Assembly: GCA_028023455.1 (NCBI GenBank)
Contig: JAQFVV010006208.1
Coordinates: forward strand, 8,538,963-8,602,962
Direction of reading: 5' to 3'
DNA length: 64,000 bases
Origin: Epiperipatus broadwayi
Taxonomy: Eukaryota > Onychophora > Udeonychophora > Euonychophora > Peripatidae
Position 1 is the stretch's first letter; each line of letters starts with the position of its first letter. Position numbers and translations under genes: made by a program. The notes below the pieces were generated by a model that was given only the letters and a program-made list of their open reading frames with translations, was not told the DNA's origin and did no database searches. Shown piece by piece: positions 1 to 11,004 of the stretch.

Positions 1-1005
1 ATTAATTTTCATTTCTGTAGGCCTTAGTAAGTGTATTAATTTATAGATGTAACATAATTAAATATCTCTTAAATAAGTAGTTATTGAATATTTGATTACA
101 GTATATGATTTAAAACACTAATGCATTTATTATTTAGCCAGTAATGAATTTAAGAATCATTTTAAATGTTACTTAATTTTTAATTCCTGAAAAATAAATA
201 ATGAAACCCAATAATCCAGAACTATATAGTTTCTACAAAAAAAAATAAATCTTCATTGACAGATACAACCTTTCAATCTCTTCATCAATAACCAATAGTT
301 ATCTATATGGAAATATATTACATGTGATAATAAATTCAAGTATTTAATAAAATTATGTATGACATCTTTTCCATTTTTGTATATAATAACTGACCTAGAT
401 TCTTACACAAATGGATTATGTTAATTTCTGAATTATAGGTAATGAATGGAAAGGGCAAGTCAACTGACATTGAGATTTCTTTTAAATTAAAGGCTTTAAT
501 CTTGCCTGATTCTTGATATTTTATAATATCATTTATACCTTCATTAATCACTATAATGCAATCTAATCAAATTTATTTTTTTATATTTGCTTATGATTTC
601 AATTACATATCAGCCTTCATCAGAACTACAATATTCAAATATATATGACTATACAATTAATATTTAACTTCTTATTTATATATGTAATTATATAACACAT
701 TACATACAATACCCTGACTTACGGATTTTTAAAAATACAAAGTTTTAAAAATCTCAGTAAATATATATATATCCTCATACATTTTTAATAATTTTATAAA
801 TATTAATTTGTATTATTTAAAATCCATAATGGAAAGGTTTTGTGTATAATGTGTAATATAATTATATATAAATAAGCATATATAGATTTGAATATTGTAG
901 CTATGATGGGCAGTCAAAACATAAGAAAATATAAAGGAATACATTTCATTTTATTAGGTTGCAGTGTAAAGTGATTAATGAATGTATAACTGGTATTATA
1001 TATAT
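1..1005. other. AT-rich DNA, no gene seen
   Basis: Only A/T-rich sequence with short poly-A/T and TA runs. A 71-codon minus-strand reading frame near 336-551 shows no recognisable domain and is treated as chance. Confidence 0.6.
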
Positions 1006-1310
1006 ATGGGTAAAAGAACAAACAGGTGTTATTGACCTCATTGAAAAAATTAAAAGACTGAAATGAAGTTGAGCTGGATATACTGCTAGAAGAGATGATA
1101 ATAGATGGACAATTGAAATCTTAAACGGGATTCCAAAAGATTGTAAAAGACCCAGAAAGAAACCCCATGTGAGATGGATGAATGAAATAAGAAAGTGTGC
1201 AGGGGAGATGTGAAAAAGAGAAGCTAATGATCAGAGAAGATGGATTGAACTTGGAGAGACCTTCATCCTGCACTGGATTGATAATGGTTGTTGTTGATGA
1301 TGATGATGAC
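1006..1310 (+). mobile_element. 5'-truncated RTE-type LINE, C-terminal end and tail
   Basis: Decayed C-terminus of an RTE-clade reverse transcriptase. Translation with shifts and stops gives GVIDLIEKIKRL, then a GH-type segment, RDDNRWTIEILNGIPKDCKR, RPRKKPHVRWMNEIRKCAG and RRWIELGETFILHWIDNG, the region after the thumb of RTE proteins. It contains in-frame stops (for example in the TGA after KRLK). It ends in a short GTT/GAT simple repeat, the kind of 3' tail RTE elements leave. It closely matches the copy at 56729-57123. Non-functional. Confidence 0.85.
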
Positions 1311-1574
1311 ATAAATAATCAAAAAGCAGAAAGAAATTTATAATATTTTTTGTATTTTATGACATTGGAGATCATTTAACTTTTTCACAGGTGTATGAAA
1401 TAGATTTGAACAGCTGAATGGAGCTTGAAAGTCTGGATTCAGGGCCTTTATAATTACATCTAAATTCCACGGATATAAAGTATACCGGTATTTAAATATT
1501 TTTAGAAATTCGTAACTATCATCACCACAAATATAAATCTACCACTTACTTTATTGTCCTATAATATGTAAGTT

Positions 1575-1762
1575 CAGTTTATCCACCCAACTTTGTACAC
1601 TTTTTAGCAATTTTTTTTTTTATTGTATATATATACACCCAATCTTTTATTTCGATCATCCTGTAAAGTTGCAGGACAATTGAAACATAAGATTGCGTGT
1701 ACACATACACAATAAAAAAATTTTTTGGCTTAAAAAGTGTTCAAAGTAAGGTAGATAAATAG
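1575..1762. repeat. Imperfect inverted repeat with CGAAAC-type domain remnant
   Basis: Arms of about 80 bp (1576-1656 and 1678-1760) are inverted copies: TTTATCCACCCAACTTTG against CAAAGTAAGGTAGATAAA, each with a T- or A-rich run and a TGTA(TA)n segment. The centre holds a decayed CTGnAnAAG...AATTGAAACATAAG motif also seen intact at 36035. About 300 bp on the right (1763-2066) show nothing. Confidence 0.65.
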
Positions 1763-2066
1763 AATGTAATCAACATCTTAATGGAATTAAGTTTTGTTAT
1801 TAATTAAATAAAAACCATATTATTGCCTTAAGTCATGTACTCACTTAAGGGTTAATAACTAATTATTATATAAAAGTGATTTAATTGTTTTATCAACACA
1901 ATTAGTAAAGTCTAGAAAAATAGATTTTTTTTTTTGTTTTCAGCCTTGTTTATGCATTGCTTTATTTAAACTATACAGATAAACTTCATAATGGTATGTA
2001 TTTAAATTTCTCACATCTTCATATAATAATAGAAAACATTATAATTTGTTTTAAATTATATAGATA

Positions 2067-2831
2067 TCACCAATTTACATAAATAAAAATATAAATGTTC
2101 GTTTGTTCAAAATCTTAAATCTCCGAAAGTCTTTCACCGATTGCTTTGAAATTTTGACACAAAGTTGCATGCGAATGTGCGCGTGTTTTTATATACCTAC
2201 TACTTACTATTACATAGATGTCACACCTGTGACAGGTAAAAACATGCTTTTTTTGAAAAATAACGCTATCTGTTGAACGTAAAGGCAACATACGCTATAG
2301 TAAATATTTTACGATTCCATTTCAATGTTTCAGATTGCATTGTTAAATTGAATTTTCGTAGATTTCAATTTATTTTTATTTTGATTTAATTATTTTGTGT
2401 GAGTGATTGCAATTCCCAATTCGATTGGTGTTTGCAATCACCATCAACAAAGCTCAGGGCCAATCTTTAGAATTGTGCCATTTAGATCTAGATACGGATT
2501 GCTTCTCACATGAACAATCATATGTTGCACGTTCTAGAGCCGGCAAATCAAACAATCTCTATATCTGCAGAGACAGTCAGGACCAATCTTTATAATTGTG
2601 TGGTTTAGATCTAGATATGGATTGCTTCTCACATGGACAATTATATGTTGCATGTTCTGGAGTCGGCAAACCAGACAATCTCTATATCTGCATAGACAAT
2701 GGAACAACAAAAAATACTGTATACCCACAAGCACTGTGAAGTTAAACATATTAGAAATATGTGCTTTCTCTTTTCTTTCTTTTCCATTTAACCAGACTGA
2801 GCCACAGCAACGCGTGGCCGTGTACAGCTAG
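2067..2831 (+). mobile_element. Internally deleted Helitron
   Basis: The right end is a typical Helitron terminus: a GCCAC...GTGGC hairpin (2801-2818), 10 nt, then CTAG (2828-2831) followed by T. Just inside lies the C-terminus of a Helitron PIF1-type helicase that stops about 90 bp before the end. The left end is a proposal: A then TC at 2066-2068, before a GTTCGTTTGTTC segment reminiscent of Helitron 5' ends. No Rep domain is present, so the copy is an internal deletion derivative of about 765 bp. The 3' end is secure; the 5' end is uncertain. Confidence 0.8.
2407..2740 (+). pseudogene. Helitron PIF1-like helicase, C-terminal fragment with internal duplication
   Basis: Reading from 2407 gives [20 protein letters not shown], then [29 protein letters not shown], the last helicase motifs ([14 protein letters not shown]) of Helitron PIF1-type proteins. 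A second, better copy follows in another frame from about 2600: CGLDLDMDCFSHGQLYVACS, GVGKPDNLYIC and NTVYPQAL then stop, the usual protein end. The two copies (about 2459-2580 and 2582-2702) are a tandem duplication of about 121 bp that breaks the frame. Everything upstream of these motifs is missing. Dead fragment. Confidence 0.85.
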
Positions 2832-3130
2832 TCATAAGTAAATAAGCAAATAAAAATAATTATAAGATTACTTGGTTAGATAATATAAAATGTTCAAGTA
2901 CTGATGTAACAGATTCAGCATACTAATTCTATTCACCTACGCAAACTGAGATAATTTTATTCGCCAGGTTGATAATTGACCCAGGAATTTTTTGATTTGG
3001 TATTCCTCCACAATGCCAAACCACACAGAAATATAAATAAATGTTTGGTAAATAACCAGTTCTTATAATTTTTTTATAATAAAAATATTTAAAAACTTTC
3101 ATTGTCTGTGCTTACACAAGCTGTTGAAAC

Positions 3131-3625
3131 AGAAGCAAAACTCTTCATACAGTGATACCACCCAGAACAAGCTAGAATAATTCAATAGCTGCAAGAAATC
3201 CCTATCTAGTGTCCACTCATCCAATATCCCAGGACTAGTTTCTAGATTATGGCTTTATGATTATACAAGTGAATGCACTTAGACTAAAAACATTATTGTG
3301 TTTCATTTTGTAAGTCATAGCTTTATAGTTAACTAAAAGGGTAAAATCTGACTGTTGGATCGTTACATTGGATCCTAAGGTCTAGATGCAGACTTCTCAA
3401 ATCCAAGGTGCCTTACTGATGAAGCCACAAGCTAGAAACTAGTCTGGGGATATTGGATGAGTAGGTACTAAATAGGGATTTTATGTTCAAACTATCTAGC
3501 ATCCATTGATTACTCTCACTTACACTGGGTGGCACTACAGTACAGAGAGTTTTATACTGTAGTGCCACCCAGTGCAAGCCAGAGTAATCAATGGATGCTA
3601 GATAGCTTGAACATAAAAACCCTCT
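3131..3625. mobile_element. Family A foldback element, copy 1, plus partial copy
   Basis: Left arm (from GCAAAACTCTTCATACAGTG) and right arm (to 3555) are inverted copies, separated by an interior that contains ACATTATTGTGTTTCATTTT and a GGATCCTAAGGTCTAGATGC segment. Family A consensus arms read GCAAAACTCTCCATACAGTA, GTGCCACTCAGTGCAAGCC, AGAGTAATCAATGGATGCC, then a hammerhead core. A partial left arm (3553-3625) follows directly. No coding capacity. Confidence 0.8.
3410..3450 (+). ncRNA. Hammerhead ribozyme motif, family A
   Basis: CTGATGA (3416-3422), AGC-CACAA-GCT stem II, GAAAC, TA, GTC (3442-3444), TGGGGA. Stem I is GCCTTA against TGGGGA with two G-U pairs. An extra A sits between stem II and GAAA, unlike the classic G-C closing pair. 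Stem III is the self-complementary ACUAGU. Cleavage would follow 3444. Confidence 0.6.
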
Positions 3626-3914
3626 TAAATATGCATCCACTAAAACCATATCTATGTATTTTATTTTTTTTTGATAAAAAATAAGTTGAGTTAGTAGACA
3701 ATGAATAATAATGAACAGTCACTTGTAAAGCAATTGGCAATTCTAACTACAAAAGAATTTAAAAGAAAGAGGAAAAAAAATACTTTGGAAATGAGTATTG
3801 CAGAGACCATATATTGCTTGAAACACATGTATCCGTGTATAGAATATGCAGGTTTATTTTCTATTTACTTGATATTTTATAATGTGGTCTTTTAATTTTT
3901 GCAGCAGAAATACT

Positions 3915-4150
3915 TCAACACCTATCTCTAGCTATAGCTCTCTGGTGTATTCTATTTTCTACCATACTTTCCCAATGGAAACAACTGACATTGCACTTTT
4001 TTAGAATGTCTTTGAGAAAATCCTTGTAAAAAGTAGAAGATTTTAACTCTCCCATGATAACCATGCTGAAGTTCTCCAGAAAACATCTTTTTAGAAAGTC
4101 TTCTATAATTTCATTCATTTTAATGTCCCATCTAATACTTATTCATTGTG
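3915..4150 (-). pseudogene. LINE reverse transcriptase C-terminal fragment
   Basis: The minus strand encodes FYKDFLKDILKKCNVSCFHW, ESMVENRIHQRAIARDRC, matching the (R/Y)YKD-LK...W...A-DR region near the C-terminus of a LINE protein. The same segment occurs at 6077-6440 and 12200-12420. Only this part remains; upstream coding is lost. The stretch to 3640 is AT-rich; a plus-strand frame there (3701-3895) has no recognisable domain. Confidence 0.65.
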
Positions 4151-4210
4151 AGAAAAGTGTGATTCTTTGTTCCCCTTAACACAATTTGTTCTGTCATATC
4201 ATAAATTTTA

Positions 4211-4840
4211 CATACAGTAGTGCCACTCAGTGCAAGCCAGAGTAATCAATGGATGCCAGAAGGCTTGTGCATAAAATTCCTATCTAGTGCATACTCATCC
4301 AATATCGCCAGACTAGTTTCTAGCTTGTGGCTTTTATCAATGAGGAATCTTGGATCTGAGAGCAGCTTGTGGCTTTTGTCAGTGAGGTGTCTTGGATCTG
4401 AGTTCAGATCTATACAACTATATAAGCTTCTGAGATTGGATTGAAAATATTATTGTCTTTTCAATTTTAAACTCATAGTTTTTGTAGTTAAGTAGAGATA
4501 AAAGATGGTTGCTAGAGGGTTGCATTAGATCCTAAGATCTAGGTGCAGTGCTAGTTTTGTAGTTAAGTAGAGATAAAAGTTGTTTGCTAGAGAGTTGTAT
4601 TAGATCCTAAGATCTAGGTGCAGTGCTCTTAGATCCAAGGCTCCTCACTGACAAAAGCCACAAGCTTGAAACTAGCCTGGGGATATTGGATGAGTAGGCA
4701 CTAGATAGGGATTTTATGCACAACCATTGGTTACTCTGGCTTGCACTGAGTGGCACTATTGTATGGAGAGTTTTGCTTTGTTTTAATAACAGTTATGAGC
4801 AAGCATAAGAAATGATGATCATGTGATGTTTAGTGGTTTA
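4211..4840. mobile_element. Family A foldback element, copy 2
   Basis: Complete palindromic copy, with arms starting CATACAGTAGTGCCACTC and ending GGCACTATTGTATGGAGAG, then the outer tail GATCATGTGATGTTTAGTGG. The interior carries a duplicated AGTTAAGTAGAGATAAAAG unit and a second CTTGTGGCTTTTGTCAGTG unit at about 4366. Hammerhead cores on both arms (minus about 4306-4350, plus about 4645-4688) are damaged: TTGATAA for CTGANGA on the left, GCC for GTC on the right. Confidence 0.8.
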
Positions 4841-5674
4841 AATTTTACATATTGTGATTTACTGCAATGGTAACGTGGCAGATTTAGGACTGGGTTCATA
4901 GATTGAAGCTCAGCCAGCTCAAATAGCACATAATCTTCTGAGCAATAAATAATTTGATTATTTTTGGTCCTGTGTGTTTAGTAGACTGGTATAGTTAAAC
5001 TCAAGGGCTAAAGATTTCTGACTTAAAGATCAATTTGTCATTTGAATAATTAAACATTCAATTTTCTTTTTTTAATTTATAAATCACCATAATGACTATT
5101 GTTAAAAATTTGAAAAAGAAAGCTATGATGAAAGTTGCTTTCAGCAAATTACTTAATATTTATACTTTTATATTAATTAAAAGAAAAGTAAAATAATCGA
5201 ATGTTACAGGCTATTTTTTCATTTTTTAAATGATATCCAAATTTGTGAATGTTTAAACGTTTATTTTTTCATTGCATGTCAATGTCATATTTACAATAAA
5301 GAAATCTTAATTTAAGTTTTACTTTGACAATCACTGTACCCGTATTCTAACCAAAAGTTTTACTTCAATTTTAAAATAGTCATTTTCAAAGCAAAAATGA
5401 GGCCAAGTAATGTATTAAACAACTTGAGGTTCATGACATCAACTACGACTTAGTAAGGGGTTGTGATTGCAAGAATGGGTTTCAAAAGGTTACATCGCTG
5501 GTTCAAAGATCATTTTAAAAAAATACGGTAAATAATAATTATCGTAGTAGCTGTCAGACATTCTGAGATAGAAGTCAATATATAAAAGCTTATAAACAGA
5601 TTAACAAAGTATAAATTAATCATTAATTTTAAAATGGCAAATTATTAAAAAAAATTATTGAGCACACCTTTAAT
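4841..5674. other. AT-rich DNA, no gene seen
   Basis: No domain-bearing reading frame, RNA gene or clear repeat family recognised; TAAATAATA-type words lead into the tandem block that follows. Confidence 0.5.
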
Positions 5675-6045
5675 GTTATTGTTTACACAACAAAGGTACG
5701 TTCTAATACGGAGATATACAATCTATTAATTTATGTGTAAATAATATTTATCGATTATAATTTATGTCTAAATAATATTTATCGATTAATTTATAATGTT
5801 ATTACTGTTTACATTGCAAATCTGATTTATAAGCACTGACACGGAGATATACAATGGATTAATTTATGTCTAAATAATATTTATCGATTATAATTTGATT
5901 AAATAATATTTATCGATTAATACATACTGTTATTATTGTTTACATTGCAAATATACTTTCTGATTTACAAGCACTGATACGGAGATATACAATCAATTAA
6001 TTTGTGTGTAAATAATATTTTTATCGATTAATTAATGTCTAAAAA
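5675..6045. repeat. Tandem repeat, about 130-bp unit, three copies
   Basis: Each unit has TTTACATTGCAAAT, AAGCACTGAnACGGAGAT, ATACAAT, TTAATTTATGTCTAAATAA and TATTTATCGATTA. Copies start near 5680, 5808 and 5938; the TAAATAATATTTATCGAT word also repeats inside units. Confidence 0.7.
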
Positions 6046-6076
6046 GTAGAAATTTTTAATAAAACAAAAGTTGTGT

Positions 6077-6440
6077 TTATTTATCGAAATATATGCCATC
6101 AGCATAGACAAACACGGCCATTCTAACCCAAAAACAGCAGCAACAAACGACTTTATAGATGAGTTTTCGGTTGATTATACAAGACAATCTATGAAGCATA
6201 AATCCGTTGGTTTGCTGAATCTGATGTCCAATTTTCCGTTTATCTAGTATTTTGCGATGCAGTCTTTCAACTTTTGCAGAAAAAATATTTTTCTGAAATA
6301 TTTCAACAGTATATTTAATTGTAGTTCTCCACCGTATCATATTCTCTGCTATATCTTTCCAATGAAAATCATCATTGCATCTCTTTCAGAATATATTTGA
6401 GATAATCCTTATAATTGTTACATTAGAGTGAAACTTACTC
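6077..6440 (-). pseudogene. LINE C-terminal fragment
   Basis: Minus strand: NYKDYLKYILKEMQ (two stops and a frameshift), HWKDIAENMIRWRTTIKYT, VEIFQKNIFSAKVERLHRK, then a decayed cysteine/histidine end. This aligns with the YKD-LK...HW...A...WR...FE end of the LINE protein at 12200-12520. It is a 5'-truncated dead copy. Flanking 6441-6516 shows nothing. Confidence 0.65.
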
Positions 6441-6630
6441 CACCCACAAACTTCGACATGATCTAACCTAGATAAATGCAGTAATGATTATCAGTAATCA
6501 TTTTTAAAACTAGATATTAAAACAGGCAAAACTCTCCATACAGTAGCGCCACTCAGTGCAAGCCAGAGTAATCAGTGGATGCCAGAAGGTTTTTGCATAA
6601 AATCCCTATCTAGCGCCTACTCATCTAATA

Positions 6631-6672
6631 TCCCCAGACTAGTTTCTAGGTTATGGCTTTTGTCAGTGAGGC
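6631..6672 (-). ncRNA. Hammerhead-like motif, family A left arm (core mutated)
   Basis: Minus strand: GCCTCA, CTGACAA, AAGCCATAACCTA, GAAAC, TA, GTC, TGGGGA. Position G8 of CUGANGA is A, so activity is unlikely, but stem I and ACUAGU stem III are kept. Confidence 0.5.
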
Positions 6673-6717
6673 TCCCTTGGATCTGAGAGCACTGCACCTA
6701 GATCTCAGATCCAAAGC

Positions 6718-6759
6718 TCCTCACTGACAAAAGCTACAAGCTAGAAACTAGTCTGGGGA
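6718..6759 (+). ncRNA. Hammerhead-like motif, family A right arm (core mutated)
   Basis: TCCTCA, CTGACAA (6724-6730), stem II AGC-TACAA-GCT, GAAAC, TA, GTC (6751-6753), TGGGGA. Six stem I pairs. G8 is A. Confidence 0.5.
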
Positions 6760-7047
6760 TATTGGATGAGTAGACACTAGATAGGAATTTTATGCACAAG
6801 CCTTCTGGCATCCATTGATTACTCTGGCTTGCACTGAGTGGCACTACTGTATGGAGAGTTTTGCCTGATTTAATAACAGTTATGAATGGTGATCATGTGA
6901 TGTTTAGATTTTCCAGATATAAACTTTAAACCTCAGATAAAAACTAACATATCTGTTGTTGTTTTTTAACTTACAACACACATACATGGAATAATTTTAT
7001 CTTTTTTCTTTCTTTTTCCATGTGTAATATTTTTCATATACATTTTA

Positions 7048-7475
7048 AGTAACCTCTACACTGCCACACATTTTTGAAACACATGAATAAAGACATTGTA
7101 AAAGACAAATAGATCCCAAGATGCATTTGGCTTAGATCACCATCTCTCACATTTACTTTCATCATCTGAGATTTAAGGTTTACATCTGGCAAGAGTCAGT
7201 CTCTTTTTAATAACTGATTATTGATCATCATCACCATATTTATCTAGAATATATTGTGTCAAAGTTGTGGGTGGAGTAAGTTTGAAAACTTATATATCAA
7301 AATATAACCATTTTTTATTGATAAACATTGAACATATGGTAAAAATATGTGTGTGAGAAAGTGGCCTGGGCCAACTGATGATTGGTTTAGCATGAAATGC
7401 ATCTTGGGGGCCATTTTTCTTTTACAGTGTCCTTATTCTTAAGTTTCAAAAGTGTATGGTGGTGTAGAGGTTATT
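7048..7475. repeat. Family G palindrome
   Basis: Inverted arms 7048-7180 and 7340-7475: AACCTCTACACTGCCACACA with AAGACATTGTAAAAGAC on the left, mirrored by GTGTATGGTGGTGTAGAGG on the right. The inner part has TGTGTGAGAAAGTGGCC and CAACTGATGATTGG, words shared with family B. Related copies lie at 20566-21335 and 61310-61520. Confidence 0.7.
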
Positions 7476-7671
7476 AAAAACAACAATAAAATTTTCATAA
7501 TATAATAGTTTATTTCTCCTATGTAATGCTTAAATCATAAAACACTATTTAATATCTTGTATTGATCATTAGTTTTACATATCCTATCCAACAAAGTTGT
7601 AATTTTATGATAAAGGATTCTAAAATATTACATCCAGAAAGTTGAAAAATATATTGATTATCACAGAGGCA

Positions 7672-7840
7672 AAACTCTCCTAAACCAGAGTAATTAATGG
7701 ACACAGAAAGATTTGTGCATAAAATCCCTATCTAGTGCCTAATCATCCAATATCCCCAGACTAATTTCTAGTTTGTGGCTTTCATCAGTGAGGAACCTTG
7801 GATCTGAGTGCACTGCACCTAGATTTTAGGGATGGATCAT
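7672..7840. mobile_element. Family A left-arm fragment
   Basis: Single arm only: GCAAAACTCTCCTAAACCAG through CACTGCACCTAGATTTTAGG. The right arm is absent. It includes a hammerhead motif on the minus strand. Confidence 0.75.
7753..7794 (-). ncRNA. Hammerhead ribozyme motif, family A fragment
   Basis: Minus strand: TCCTCA, CTGATGA, AAGCCACAAACTA, GAAAT, TA, GTC, TGGGGA. Catalytic core and stem I are intact; stem II has a mismatch; stem III AUUAGU is weaker than the usual ACUAGU. Confidence 0.55.
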
Positions 7841-8465
7841 CCATCAATGAAAATTTTCTAATGCCTTTACGTTGTGTTGATAAGATGTTGGACCAATGAT
7901 TATTTCTTAGGAGTATGTTAGGTAAATGGAAGATTTTTATATATGACTAATTTAGTCGCAGAAATTCCTTTCATGTGATGAAATACACTGATAACTTGTT
8001 AAGAGCAGCTGCAGCACATTAGAGTCTGTGTTGCACCTCAACATCTAAGCCCACCTTTCTGTTTATAGAACTACCAGGATATTTAAATTTGTTTATATTC
8101 TTAAGTTGATAACTATAGTAACTAAAAATTTCTGAGGATTTTTTCTCCTAATACTGACTGATATAGAACTTGAGTTTTTGAATATTAACTATTAAACCAA
8201 AGTCTTTATGTGTTGCATTCAAAACACATTCTGTAGATTATTTTCTTAAGTGGTACAAGTAACCCAATTATCAGCATACTGTAAATCCAGAATCCAAGTT
8301 GAAGCTTTTATTTTTTAATCAAATCAAATTAAAAATTCCATCTTTAAACCTGAATTGCTTCTTGATCCCTATTTCAGTCACAAAAACAACTAACTATAGA
8401 TCATTTGAACATAGACTTTCAAACTCCCTTCAGCTATTCGCTCTATCTCAAATATACCTAACCCT
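7841..8465. other. No gene recognised
   Basis: Ordinary AT-rich sequence. A 62-codon plus-strand frame (8299-8487) has no recognisable domain. Confidence 0.5.
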
Positions 8466-9275
8466 AGCATGTGAAAAATATAAATGATCTCCAATAAATA
8501 TATATATAGCTAAACCAGCATTTATTATTTGGCCCAGATCGTCATCTCCCACACATGTACATAATCAGTGCTCAGTTTATATCAAGATAACAAATCTTCA
8601 GATTTTAATGGACAGGCTTCAATCTACTCCACCCATCAACTAACTCTTCAGCCATCCATACCATTGAAAATCTGATGATCTTGTATGAGAGAGAATGGAT
8701 ATCTGAAGGAAGCTTGACAGTCTGTGTTCAAATCCCCTATAATTACATCTAAACTTCAAGCATATACATTATACTTGTATTCAAATATTACAGATTCAGT
8801 TTGTATCCTGCCAATCCCTCTTCCTTGTATTTAAATGGTCAAGGTCCTATACATGAGGTGTCAGAATGACTTAAAGTCAACATGAGGGTGACAATAATAT
8901 TGGCATCAACAAGAGATTTGGGTGTTCCATTACCAGATTTTCAATGGTGTGGGCAGCTGAAGTTGGAGGGTGGAGTAGATTGAAGCCTATCCATTAAAGT
9001 TTGAAGATTTGCTATCTTAATATAAACAGAGCGATGATTATATATATGTGTGTGAGAGATAATGATCTGTACCAACTGATGAGTGCTGGTTCAGTATGTT
9101 ATAAATATACTGGAGATCACTTATCTTTTGCGCATGTGTGATCATGTGTATCAGTTGTATAAGATAGAGTGGATAAGTAAAGGGAGCTTGAAAGTCTGTG
9201 TTCAAATCCTCTCTATTTACATCTAAAGTTAAGTATATATAATATACTTGTATTTAAATATTAAAAACAACTAAC
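8466..9275. repeat. Family B repeats, two adjacent copies in inverted relation
   Basis: First copy 8466-8790, second copy 8800-9275 reversed. Shared words are AATGGACAGGCTTCAATCTA, CCATTGAAAATCTGATGAT and GCTTGAAAGTCTGTGTTC followed by AAATCC, the last resembling a pol III B box (GGTTCAAATCC). Each copy ends near TATACTTGTATTTAAATATT. No coding. Confidence 0.7.
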
Positions 9276-9739
9276 ATAAAAATTAAAAACAATATCATGT
9301 TTAACACTAGTTTTCATTTCAAATATCTGATTTTCCACATATTTTGATCATCTTATGAATAATGGTACAAGAATTGAGAGAATGGTATATCCATTTTATC
9401 TATTTAATATTTGAACAAAGATATCTTTCTTAGTGAAGTCAAAACAGCTCTTTGCAATCTTAAAAATGGGAAAGCTGCAAATCCTGATGAATTTACCTGG
9501 AAGAATTTGAAAATATGGTAGATTTTGTAGGAATAAATGGATCCATGAAATTATCTTATCTATTTTTGTTGTTCCAATTTATAAAATAAAGGGAATAAAC
9601 AAAATTCCAATAATTATCATGGAATATCATTATCCATTATAGCAAAGGTATTTTCAAGAATCTCATTAAATAGGTTGATCCGGTCATAGAAAAATGATTA
9701 CTAGAGATTCAATACAGGTTTAGAGAACCAATAAGCATT

Positions 9740-10440
9740 ATAGACATTTTTAAATTGGACTATTTCCATCATCTAATATGAGTATTGAATGTCTTTAGAA
9801 AAATTTAACTTTATTTAAATATTCCAAATACATTCAACTGTTAGTAATAGCATATCAAACAGGTTAGTATGTGCACAATGTTTTTAGAGATATTATTCTC
9901 CCCTCTTCTTTAGGTTTTCTGGTCTGAACTGTGACATTACTAGTATGGGATTTGGGCCTGGGCCCTTAGATTCTTGAATATTGAATTTTTAAGGTAACAC
10001 TCTAATCAACTGAGCCATCCTGCCAAATGCAACACTCACTAGAAATTTCATATACTTATCTATGAGGTTTGTCCTGATTTCTCCACTTTTTAAATTTCTA
10101 CTGACTGTTACCTTTGGCAAGATGGCTTAGTTGGTTAGAGCATTACCTTAAAAACTCAATACTCAAGAATCTAAGGGTCCAGGTTCGAATCCCATGCTAG
10201 CACTGTTACTGGTCATGCCAGCAACACATGAAGAAGAGGGGAGAATAATACCTCTTGAAATGTTGTGCATATACTAACCTGTTTGATGTACTATTACTAA
10301 CAGTTGAATGTATTTGGAATATTTAAATAAAGTTAAATTTTTCTAAAGACATTCAATACTCATATTAGATGATGGAAATAGTCCAATATAAAAAAATACA
10401 ACTAGAATACCATCACCACAAACCTTCAGGACAATATTAT
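9740..10440. mobile_element. tRNA-derived SINE (family C), inverted pair
   Basis: The right unit (about 10110-10440) has an A box (TGGCTTAGTTGG) and a perfect B box (GGTTCGAATCC), 60 nt apart, as in a tRNA with a long variable arm. Its body holds GAAGAAGAGGGGAGAATAA and ends TTCAATACTCATATTAGATG, ATGGAAATAGTCC. The left unit (9750-10040) is the reverse complement of the same SINE. The pair is joined head to head through about 70 bp. Confidence 0.8.
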
Positions 10441-10901
10441 AAACATAATTTTTGTTTCCAGGAAAGTGTAAGAAAAGTTTGCAAATAAAGAAATGATTTA
10501 CATACTGTCTTTATTGATTTGAACAAAGCATTTAATAAGACAGTCGATGAATTATTTAAAATTAGTTGGTTGTTCACCAGTTTTTACACAATAAAATGAG
10601 TGAAAGTATCACAGGTTGAAAATGTAAGATATTTGAAATTGAAACTAATCTTAAACAAGGATGAGTATTTGCTCTAACATTGTCTTCAATTGCTATAACA
10701 CTGTGACTTTGAAATTGTTTATAGATGTCTTCAAACAAGAATCAAAATTTGATACAGGTTCGATGATGAAATTTCTAATTTGAATCATTTGAAAGTGAAA
10801 AACACTTTTTGAAATCTGGATTTACAGTATGTTGATCATCATGTTATTTGTGTCAGTTCAAAAGACAGTTATATAGAATGTACTTAATGTTTTGAATGCA
10901 A

Positions 10902-11004
10902 TCAAGCATTGAGGGTCGAGTGGTCAGCACAGCTGCCTTACAAGCAGTTGTCCCATGTTATCTGGTTCACTTCCCAGCCGATGCTATGGCACATGGGGGA
11001 AAAA
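10902..11004 (+). mobile_element. Short tRNA-Gly-like SINE with 16-bp target duplication
   Basis: TCAAGCATTGAGGGTCGAG, TGGTCAGCACAGCTGCC, TTACAAGCAGTTGTCCC... GCCGATGCTATGGCACAT, then a G/A-rich tail. The layout follows animal tRNA-Gly(TCC), with the acceptor ends extended by TCAAGC. Exact 16-bp direct repeats AATGTTTTGAATGCAA flank it (10886-10901, 11005-11020), showing recent insertion into the LINE. Confidence 0.85.

Larger units (their letters stand above)
6517..6907. mobile_element. Family A foldback element, copy 3 (compact palindrome)
   Basis: The cleanest family A palindrome: left arm 6533-6690, right arm 6705-6868, about 160 bp each, pivoting around GCACCTAGATCTCAGATCC. Ends are ACAGGCAAAACTCTCC and GGAGAGTTTTGCCTG. 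The right side continues into the outer tail GATCATGTGATGTTTA. Both arms carry a hammerhead core in opposite orientation. Confidence 0.9.

Noticed and set aside
8640-8720. Hammerhead in family B (TCTGATGATGGAAAGC)
   Set aside because: CTGATGA and GAAA occur but with only two bases between, so no stem II, and no GUC with a matching stem I.
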